From NCBI GenBank assembly GCA_023392945.1, contig JAEWNB010000120.1, forward strand, positions 1-13,540: DNA of 13,540 nt, written 5' to 3'. The translations under genes and the position numbers were made by a program. Of the stretch, positions 1 to 5,347 are shown in pieces; within the stretch, counting starts at the first letter, position 1, and every line of letters starts with the position of its first letter. Origin of the DNA: Bacteroidota bacterium. Lineage in GTDB: Bacteria > Bacteroidota > Bacteroidia > Bacteroidales > WCHB1-69. A model generated the notes under the pieces. It worked only from the letters and a program-made list of their open reading frames with translations. It was not told the origin of the DNA and ran no database searches.

Positions 1-95
1 TCATTGGGATCCGGTTTGTTTGGGGTCTCTTTGTCGCATCCGCCAATAAAGGAGATGAGAATAATCATAGCAAAAAAAGAAAAAAATTTTTTCAT
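1..95 (-). CDS. N-terminal part of a predicted lipoprotein (cut by window edge)
   Basis: A minus-strand frame opens with ATG at 95-93 and runs off the left edge after 31 codons. It starts with two lysines, followed by a hydrophobic stretch of about 16 residues and a lipobox-like I-G-G-C ending at Cys20, then a polar, proline/asparagine-rich linker. This is the classic layout of a bacterial type II (lipoprotein) signal peptide, so the mature protein is probably lipid-anchored at Cys20. The frame is too short and falls outside a simple long-ORF scan, but the signal is clear. Its function cannot be told because the mature domain lies outside the window. It is preceded by a leader carrying a terminator-like hairpin (150-180) and a possible promoter (277-284). 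Confidence 0.7.
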   Translation of the reverse strand, partial: MKKFFSFFAMIILISFIGGCDKETPNKPDPN

Positions 96-149
96 TATGT
101 AAATGTTTTATTGCTGTCCGATAAAACTTTTTTTTGACAGATAAAAAGC

Positions 150-180
150 AGGGCTGATCTCATTTGCAGAAGTCAGCCCT
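150..180 (-). terminator. Terminator-like hairpin in front of the lipoprotein gene
   Basis: AGGGCTGA (150-157) pairs perfectly with TCAGCCCT (173-180) around a 15-nt loop. Read on the minus strand, the stem is followed within a few bases by a run of five T, so it has intrinsic-terminator form in the direction of the lipoprotein gene. No minus-strand gene is seen upstream of it. It could therefore be an attenuator in the leader, or end a short untranslated RNA. Read on the plus strand the T-run after the stem is weak. Confidence 0.5.
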
Positions 181-276
181 TTGTTAAATGTTTAAAGAAA
201 ATGCCTACTCTATATGTTTTTCGGCTACCACATTAATATTTAAGTATTTTGTATATCTTGAAAGAATATTATTTTG

Positions 277-284
277 CAAAAGTA
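277..284 (-). promoter_or_regulatory. Possible Bacteroidota -7 box for the lipoprotein leader
   Basis: The minus strand reads TACTTTTG here, an exact fit to the Bacteroidota -7 consensus TAnnTTTG. A transcript would start near 270 and carry a leader of about 175 nt that includes the 150-180 hairpin. No convincing -33 TTTG was found at the expected distance, and such boxes occur by chance in AT-rich DNA. Confidence 0.3.
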
Positions 285-434
285 ATTTTATTTTTGAATT
301 ATTTCATTTGTAAATAAAAAAAATTATGAAAATATCCAAAAAATATTTTTTTGTTCCCCGATCGTATGGTAGCAGACACAGTGACAGATCGCAAATTAGC
401 CATTTCCTGCTTGTTGCTTGCTGACGGGGTGGTG

Positions 435-460
435 AGTTTTTAGTTTTTAGTTTTTAGTTT
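435..460. repeat. Short tandem repeat, unit AGTTTTT
   Basis: Three perfect 7-bp AGTTTTT units (435-455) are followed by a partial fourth. They lie in a stretch without recognisable genes (roughly 290-675). A tract like this may vary in length by slippage, but there is no gene close enough to call it a contingency locus. Confidence 0.75.
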
Positions 461-543
461 CGGCAAGTTCGCAGAACATTGCCGACGGCGAGATTGAGAG
501 AGACTCGTTTATCTGCACAAACAAATTTACAACCAAACTCATC

Positions 544-635
544 CGCCACTCTGTGGCGTTATATTTGTAGCAAACGAATTCATTACGAATCACCCCCGCT
601 CCGTAGGAGCGTTATATTTGTGAACAAACGAATTC
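544..635. repeat. Two related hairpin elements in tandem (REP-like)
   Basis: Two units sit 53 bp apart. Each begins with a 6-bp perfect stem and 3-nt loop: CGCCAC-TCT-GTGGCG at 544-558 and CGCTCC-GTA-GGAGCG at 597-611. Each is followed by the identical TTATATTTGT and, a few bases on, CAAACGAATTC. The stems differ in sequence but both pair perfectly while the flanks stay conserved, as in dispersed REP-like elements where structure is selected. They lie in otherwise featureless intergenic DNA left of the 42-bp array. Confidence 0.65.
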
Positions 636-713
636 CCAACCACTCCGTCAGCCGGCGACAAGAAATCAAAAAACCATGGAAAAATTATTACAAGAAAAAT
701 CCTCCTTTTGTAA

Positions 714-1358
714 ATCAATTTTAATCATGAAATTCTGTCCGGTAAATTTGCTGAGACTCTTCCCGAGGTCGGGATTTTATCATCCAGACTTGCGGGAGTA
801 TTTCCCGAGGTCGGGATTTCATCATCTAGACTTGCGGGGGCATTTCCCGAGGTCGAGATTACACTTTCTAGATTTAAAAATATATTTCCCGAGGTCGGGA
901 TTTCATCATCCAGACTTGCGGGGGCATTTCCCGAGGTCGGGATTACACTTTCTAGATTTATAAATATATTTCCCGAGGTCGGGATTACACTTTCTAGATT
1001 TAAAAATATATTTCCCGAGGTCGGGATTTCATCATGCAGACTTGCAGGGGCATTTCCCGAGGTCGGGATTACACTTTGCAGACTTGCAAATATAATTCTC
1101 GAGTTCGAGATTATACTTTGTAGACTTGATAATATGTTTCTGACAGATAAAACCACACTTTGCAAAATAGAGAACTTGAAGCAGAGAGCGGAAGAGATTG
1201 CAAACAATAGTGAGAAGAAACAGAACGACGGGAAAAATTCCCTGTACAATGACTTTGATTATAATTTTTTGATAGTACAAAATGTAAATGAGATAAGGTG
1301 GCTCGTTTTAAGGAATAGAAATCGTTTTAGCGATTTTTATAATAACTTTTTTTATTAA
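714..1358 (+). CDS. Candidate 14-residue tandem-repeat protein, start codon unresolved (possibly frameshifted)
   Basis: This frame is open for 214 codons from just after a TAA at 711 to a TAA at 1356-1358, but its only ATG is at 1134. Each 42-bp repeat encodes 14 residues with consensus FPEVGI-[ST]-[SL]-S-R-[LF]-[AK]-[GN]-[AI]. The pattern extends in decayed form on both sides of the recognisable DNA repeat. Codons 717-758 give an I..SGKFAET unit, and codons 1137-1178 give FLTDKTTLCKIENL, with conservative changes (R/K, L/I, synonymous Asn). The tail after 1180 is polar and Glu/Lys/Asn-rich. An ATG at 676 opens the neighbouring frame with MEKLLQEKSSFCKS and would join this frame after a one-base shift near 711-725. 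That suggests a frameshifted gene or a sequencing indel. The frame ends 16 bp before the DUF6261 gene, so cotranscription is possible. I do not recognise a function; incidental openness of a 3n-length repeat is the alternative. Confidence 0.4.
   Translation: MNFNHEILSGKFAETLPEVGILSSRLAGVFPEVGISSSRLAGAFPEVEITLSRFKNIFPEVGISSSRLAGAFPEVGITLSRFINIFPEVGITLSRFKNIFPEVGISSCRLAGAFPEVGITLCRLANIILEFEIILCRLDNMFLTDKTTLCKIENLKQRAEEIANNSEKKQNDGKNSLYNDFDYNFLIVQNVNEIRWLVLRNRNRFSDFYNNFFY
719..1180. repeat. 42-bp tandem array with an internal palindrome
   Basis: Nine units start exactly 42 bp apart at 761, 803, 845, 887, 929, 971, 1013, 1055 and 1097, with decayed units at about 719 and 1139. Each good unit contains TCCCGA-GG-TCGGGA, a 6-bp inverted repeat with a 2-nt centre. 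The remaining 28 bp come in two types: A (TCATCATCtAGACTTGCGGG-like) and B (ACACTTTCTAGATTTAAAAA-like). In order these read A' A B A B B A hybrid B. Because 42 is a multiple of three, several frames on both strands remain open across the array. It is not a CRISPR: there are no unique spacers and units abut. Confidence 0.9.
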
Positions 1359-1374
1359 CTAAATTTTTTAAGAC

Positions 1375-2127
1375 ATGGTTCAAATCACAAAATTTAACCT
1401 GAACACTCTTCGCAATGAAGAGCATTTTAATTTTTTAACGGATTTAAGTGAGTTGATCACTGCCGCCACTCCGGCCGCGTTAAACATTGAGGACGAGTAT
1501 GCCGCTTTTACGCCCCTGTTGGCAGAAGAAGCGAGTGTATTGGAAATTATCCGCAAAAACAGCTTCACCGAATCGGTCATCAAAGCTGATGAAGCCCGCG
1601 ACCTGATTTTCAGCTTCATCAAGGCATCGGTAAAAACCCAGACAAAGAGCTATGATGCTAACATCGCCACCGCTGCAGAGAAAGTGTTGAATATCATTAA
1701 CAACTACAAGTATGTCAGTCGATTCGGCTTTCATGAGGAGACGGGTAAGATCCTCAATCTACTGGAAGACCTGAAGGAGACATCGGTAATGGCACTGTGC
1801 ACTCAGTTAGGCGTAAAGGCTCATATAACCGAACTGGAGAATGCCAATAACCGGTTCAAGACTTTGATGACAGACCGCAGAGCGGAGGAGGCTCAAAAAC
1901 CTTTGAGATCGGCCAGAGAACTTATCGACGAGATCAAGACTCCCTACAATGCCATCATCGACAAAATCAATGCCTTGGCGTTAGTGAACGGAGAGGCCGA
2001 CTACAAGGATTTAGTGAGCAAAGCCAATGCCTTGATCACCGAATATCGCAAGGTAGTCATGATGAGACGAAGCAGAGCCGCAGACTCCGATGAACCGGAA
2101 GAAACTCCTGTTGAACCAACCAAATAA
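1375..2127 (+). CDS. DUF6261-family protein
   Basis: This 250-residue protein opens with MVQITKFNLNTLRNEEHFNF, which I recognise as the start typical of the Bacteroidota DUF6261 family; length and all-helical look also fit. The function of that family is not known. The chain is soluble, with no signal peptide or membrane segment. It is rich in Ala, Leu, Glu and Lys with long predicted helices, and ends in an acidic/proline tail (residues about 232-250). Codon use is GC-richer and more balanced than in the island genes that follow, consistent with a resident gene. The ATG at 1375 is the first in frame and lies 16 bp after the end of the repeat-protein frame. A strong terminator follows at 2155-2206. 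The family name rests on recall of the N-terminal pattern, not on a search. Confidence 0.72.
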   Translation: MVQITKFNLNTLRNEEHFNFLTDLSELITAATPAALNIEDEYAAFTPLLAEEASVLEIIRKNSFTESVIKADEARDLIFSFIKASVKTQTKSYDANIATAAEKVLNIINNYKYVSRFGFHEETGKILNLLEDLKETSVMALCTQLGVKAHITELENANNRFKTLMTDRRAEEAQKPLRSARELIDEIKTPYNAIIDKINALALVNGEADYKDLVSKANALITEYRKVVMMRRSRAADSDEPEETPVEPTK

Positions 2128-2154
2128 GCTTTTTGATAAATAAATTCATGATCC

Positions 2155-2206
2155 GGCAGTTCCCTTTCGACCTTTGGACGGACGATAAGGGGGCTGCCTT
2201 TTTTTT
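2155..2206 (+). terminator. Intrinsic terminator of the DUF6261 gene (left copy of 35-bp repeat)
   Basis: GGCAGTTCCCTT (2155-2166) pairs with AAGGGGGCTGCC (2187-2198) in a 12-bp stem with two T-G wobbles, followed by eight T (2199-2206). It starts 27 bp after the DUF6261 stop. The loop, 3' arm and T-run (2172-2206) are repeated exactly at 4938-4972. Confidence 0.85.
2172..2206. repeat. 35-bp direct repeat, left copy
   Basis: Identical to 4938-4972 over 35 bases, beginning CTTTGGACGGACGATAAGG and ending in the T-run. The two copies bracket the RloC-like gene with a period of 2,766 bp. This copy lies inside an intact terminator, so it is probably the original site. Confidence 0.95.
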
Positions 2207-2271
2207 GTGATTCATTTTTGGAAAAAAATACATAAAAGAAAAAAATAATGTTTACCAAAAAGAATAATTAT

Positions 2272-2279
2272 TACTTTTG
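2272..2279 (+). promoter_or_regulatory. Possible -7 box for the RloC-like gene
   Basis: TACTTTTG matches TAnnTTTG exactly and lies in a very A/T-rich stretch after the DUF6261 terminator. It would start transcription near 2286 and give an untranslated leader of about 190 nt that contains the 2343-2373 hairpin. No clear -33 element is visible. Confidence 0.35.
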
Positions 2280-2342
2280 TGTGCTTTATTGAAACGAATA
2301 AAGAAATTATATAAAAAAAAAAAATAAAGTAACTAAAAACCT

Positions 2343-2373
2343 CGGTTAGCCCACTAATAGTGGAAGATAACCG
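2343..2373 (+). other. Two-part hairpin in the leader of the RloC-like gene
   Basis: An outer stem CGGTTA (2343-2348)/TAACCG (2368-2373) encloses an inner stem CCACTA (2351-2356)/TAGTGG (2358-2363). The stems are separated by an asymmetric internal loop (GC versus AAGA). That makes 12 paired bases within 31 nt, about 100 nt before the start codon. No T-run follows, so it is not a terminator. It could be a regulatory structure or protein-binding site in the mRNA leader. Confidence 0.5.
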
Positions 2374-2474
2374 CAGTAAAAAGGAAAAAGGATGACGGCA
2401 ATAAGTAAGTTAGCGGTCAGCTTAAAAAACGACATTAACAATGAACTTTGAAAATTAAACACCAAACTTAAGTA

Positions 2475-4748
2475 ATGATTTCTTCCCTGACAATAAAAAA
2501 TGTGGCGACATTTGACAATGTAAATGGCGTAACAATTAATGACTTAAAAAAAGTCAATTTTTTCTTTGGTTTTAATGGCTCGGGGAAATCAACAATTGCA
2601 AAGTATTTGAGAAATCTAAGTTTGAATACTGCGCAACAGGATATAAATTTTAATAATTGCTCAAATACAGGTTTTGATAATCAAATTCATCAAATATTGA
2701 CCTTCAACGAAGATTTCATCGAAGAAAATTTTAGAAGAAGTCAAGACTTCAAGGGTGTATTTTCTTTAAATCAATCAAATGCATTAATTGACCTAAAAAT
2801 CACTAAAGAAGAATCCAATATCCAAAAATATGAGATTTTAAAAAATAAATATGAAAATATAATTACTGTAATTGAAAATGACAAAAAGTCAAAATCGGAA
2901 AGACTACTCAATGATTGTTGGAATCAAAGAGCGACCTTTTCAACCTTTCTTAAGATTAATCTTGTACACTCTGGGAGTAAACCAAATCACTTACAAGAGA
3001 TAAGACTTGTTTTACAAAATCCAACAGGACAAATATTGAGCTTACAAGAAATAACTGACCAATATACAACTCTTTATGAGAAGGAATTAAAAAATATAAC
3101 TGAAAAAATAAATATAAAATCATATTTAAATATCAGGAGAATTGAGGTTCAATTAGAAAAACTGCTTCAAGAAGTAATTGTAGGTAATGAAGATGTTGAT
3201 ATTGCAAGTTTGATTAAAGCCTTGAGTTCAAGAAATTGGGTTGAGCAAGGTATTAACTTTTTACAACCAGATGTAAATACCTGCCCATTTTGTCAAAAAG
3301 AAACTATTGACAATGAACTTAGAGAGCAATTCGAAAAATATTTTGATGAAACATACAAGAATAAACTTAAAGAAATTTCAAAACTTAGAGAACGTTACAG
3401 TGAAGAATCAAATACATTTATTGAAAGTATTACTTCAATACAAAATGTTTTTAATCCCAACAACATAGTTTCAAATCTTGTTTTCAAACTAAATTCACTA
3501 TTTGAAATAAACCTCAAAATTATTGATTACAAAATTGACCATTCAAATGAAAAGAAATCGATAAGTTCTCTAGTGGCATCAAAAGATGAACTATCGAATA
3601 TTCTCGATAAAATTAAAATCAATAACCAATTATTCAGAGACTTAGACACAAACAAGAAAACACTTTTGAGAAACATTTGGAATTATATTGCAGAACATTG
3701 TAAACAAATAATTCATGATTTTGATAACAGAGTAAATAAGTATTCTCAAATAACCACAATTGCATCAAAACTGAAAAGAAGTTATTACAACAAAATTATA
3801 ACAGCAAGACAAACCATTGAAACCTTAAGAAGCCAAACAGTAAATACAAAAGATGCTGTTGATAATATAAACCTAGTTCTGAAGAATGCTGGTTTCGACG
3901 GTTTTGAAATTGACCAAAAAGATAAAGTAAATAATATTTCAAGATATTACCTTAAACGTTTAAACTCATCCAATACTAGTCCTGTATTTGATAGTTTAAG
4001 TGAAGGAGAAAAGAATTTTATTTCATTTCTTTATTTCTATCAATTATGTTTAGGGTCAGATGATTTACAAAATAACGGAAGTAAGAAAAAAATAATAGTT
4101 ATTGATGATCCTGTTTCAAGCTTGGATAGTCAATCTTTATTTATTGTTTCCACATTGATTCATTCATTAATTCAAAGAAAAGCAGACGATAATAAACCTA
4201 ATCGAATGCTACTAAAAAACAACAATATTGCTCAAGTCTTTATTTTGACTCATAACATTTATTTCTACAAAGAAGTCTCTTTTGAAAAACGACCGATTTG
4301 TAATGATTATTGGCACTTTAAAATTTCAAAGTTAAATAATAAAACATCCATATCTGGGGAGCACAATAAGACAGTATTTGACGATTATTCATTGATGTGG
4401 AAAAACATTAAAGAGATAAAAGCTAATATTCCAAACAATACATCTTTGAATATTATGATTTCCAATTCAATGCGAAGGATAATTGAAAGTTATGTGAACT
4501 TTGTTGGCTATGGTCGAGATTCTTGGGCAGCATTAATTAATGAAGACCAAAACGAACCAAGTTATTATATCAAGTGTGCATTCATTTCAACAATAAATGA
4601 CGAAAGTCATAAAATATCAGCACTTGACAGTGCTTATTATCAAAAAATTATCAATGAACAACCTCAAATACTATTTAACGTATTTGCGGAAATTTTTAAA
4701 TCAATTGGGAAAGAACATTACGAAATGATGATGGATGAACAACTATAA
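2475..4748 (+). CDS. RloC-like AAA/ABC ATPase with C-terminal anticodon-nuclease motif
   Basis: The 757-residue protein has the AAA_13 / RloC-PrrC plan. The Walker A is GFNGSGKST (32-40). Long charged helices interrupted by CPFC (270-273) form a likely zinc hook. An ABC signature SLSEGEKN lies at about 507-514, Walker B IIVIDDP with DD at 544-545 and a following SSLD, and an H-loop His at 593. The C-terminal part has R667-x3-E671 and H712 in an N-D-E-S-H context. This matches the catalytic Arg-Glu-His set described for PrrC/RloC anticodon nucleases (R-x3-E...H). Such proteins stay silent until DNA damage or failed restriction, then cleave a tRNA anticodon loop and stop translation. The type III restriction genes that follow support a phage-defence role. 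The gene is AT-rich and bracketed by a 35-bp direct repeat, suggesting transfer. ATP-binding is certain; tRNA cleavage is inferred. Confidence 0.85.
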   Translation: MISSLTIKNVATFDNVNGVTINDLKKVNFFFGFNGSGKSTIAKYLRNLSLNTAQQDINFNNCSNTGFDNQIHQILTFNEDFIEENFRRSQDFKGVFSLNQSNALIDLKITKEESNIQKYEILKNKYENIITVIENDKKSKSERLLNDCWNQRATFSTFLKINLVHSGSKPNHLQEIRLVLQNPTGQILSLQEITDQYTTLYEKELKNITEKINIKSYLNIRRIEVQLEKLLQEVIVGNEDVDIASLIKALSSRNWVEQGINFLQPDVNTCPFCQKETIDNELREQFEKYFDETYKNKLKEISKLRERYSEESNTFIESITSIQNVFNPNNIVSNLVFKLNSLFEINLKIIDYKIDHSNEKKSISSLVASKDELSNILDKIKINNQLFRDLDTNKKTLLRNIWNYIAEHCKQIIHDFDNRVNKYSQITTIASKLKRSYYNKIITARQTIETLRSQTVNTKDAVDNINLVLKNAGFDGFEIDQKDKVNNISRYYLKRLNSSNTSPVFDSLSEGEKNFISFLYFYQLCLGSDDLQNNGSKKKIIVIDDPVSSLDSQSLFIVSTLIHSLIQRKADDNKPNRMLLKNNNIAQVFILTHNIYFYKEVSFEKRPICNDYWHFKISKLNNKTSISGEHNKTVFDDYSLMWKNIKEIKANIPNNTSLNIMISNSMRRIIESYVNFVGYGRDSWAALINEDQNEPSYYIKCAFISTINDESHKISALDSAYYQKIINEQPQILFNVFAEIFKSIGKEHYEMMMDEQL

Positions 4749-4768
4749 CAATAAAAATAAAAAAAGCC

Positions 4769-4786
4769 TACTGCTAACACGCAGTA
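4769..4786. other. Small hairpin after the RloC-like gene
   Basis: TACTGC (4769-4774) pairs with GCAGTA (4781-4786) around TAACAC, 20 bp after the stop codon. There is no T-run behind it, so it is a weak terminator at best; it may protect the transcript's 3' end. Confidence 0.4.
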
Positions 4787-4899
4787 TATAAAATTTCCGA
4801 AAAAGTAAGTTATTCAAGTTTTTAGCCCACTTCAACATTCGTGTAACTTGATAGAAAATCCCGCACAGCACCTCCCCTACCATATTGCAAACCCTTGCC

Positions 4900-4915
4900 C
4901 CGAAAACACTTTCGG
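4900..4915. other. Hairpin CCGAAA-ACAC-TTTCGG
   Basis: A perfect 6-bp stem with a 4-nt loop lies just left of the second 35-bp repeat copy. It is followed at once by CGAC...GTCG (4916-4930), a second short inverted pair. Together they make this junction the most structured part of the gap between the RloC-like gene and mod. The role is unknown. Confidence 0.45.
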
Positions 4916-4930
4916 CGACTGATCTTGTCG

Positions 4931-4972
4931 AAGGCAACTTTGGACGGACGATAAGGGGGCTGCCTTTTTTTT
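4931..4972 (+). terminator. Second copy of the terminator 3' half, right copy of 35-bp repeat
   Basis: Positions 4938-4972 repeat 2172-2206 exactly. The original left arm (GGCAGTTCCCTT) is absent. A shorter substitute stem AAGGCA (4931-4936)/TGCCTT (4961-4966) can form before the T-run, so it may still terminate transcription of the RloC-like gene. It marks the right border of the bracketed module. Confidence 0.75.
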
Positions 4973-5158
4973 ATGGGGAAAGAGATAAAACTTCTATATT
5001 ATTTTATAATTAGAAATATTCATGAAAATAGATTATTTTTCATTTTTTATAATCTATTATTTCTTCAAATAGGAAACATTTTTCGTGTCTTTTTTCTAAA
5101 AATCAAGAAAAAAAACAACTTCTTTTTGGAAAAGTGAATTATGGAATTATATATTTCC

Positions 5159-5182
5159 TAAATTTGTGAGCCAAAATTTTGG
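5159..5182 (+). promoter_or_regulatory. Possible mod promoter with overlapping palindrome
   Basis: TAAATTTG (5159-5166) fits the -7 consensus TAnnTTTG. Five bases further lies the perfect 12-bp palindrome CCAAAATTTTGG (5171-5182), where the transcript would begin. A dimeric regulator bound there would block initiation. The resulting leader to mod would be about 170 nt. No -33 element is evident. The rest of 4973-5347 is very A/T-rich with no other clear structure. Confidence 0.3.
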
Positions 5183-5347
5183 AAAAAATTGCATTAATGA
5201 ACTTAAAAAAAGGCATTGTTTTGCCAACATAATTCTACATAATATAATGGTAATTATAAAAGCACCATTTCATTTTATAATAATCTGATCTATATTATTA
5301 ATTAACGATTGACTTATGAATAAAATGTACCAATAGAAATTTAATTT

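Noticed and set aside
479..724. Plus-strand open frame of 81 codons across the hairpin repeats
   Set aside because: It is built from the two hairpin units and intergenic DNA, has no family resemblance, and shows no link to a promoter.
676..963. Plus-strand frame with FPRSGF repeats as a gene of its own
   Set aside because: It ends inside the array at a single-base difference between units. Only its first 14 codons look relevant, as a possible frameshifted start of the neighbouring frame.
755..1138. CRISPR array
   Set aside because: Units abut with no unique spacers, the fillers fall into just two types, and no cas genes are nearby.
725..1249. A 174-codon minus-strand frame through the 42-bp array with IPTSGN repeats
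   Set aside because: It is open because the repeat length is a multiple of three. Its repeat pattern does not continue conservatively into the flanking diverged units as the plus-strand frame does, and its ATG sits in the antisense of that frame's unique tail.
2343..4786. Integron attC-like sites on both sides of the RloC-like gene (GTTAGC near 2345, GCTAAC near 4773)
   Set aside because: The core sequences do not fit the RYYYAAC...GTTRRRY order within either site, and a 6-bp inverted match over this distance is expected by chance.
4743..4937. Minus-strand open frame after the RloC-like gene
   Set aside because: It is short, made of hairpin and A/T-rich spacer sequence, and has no recognisable domain.
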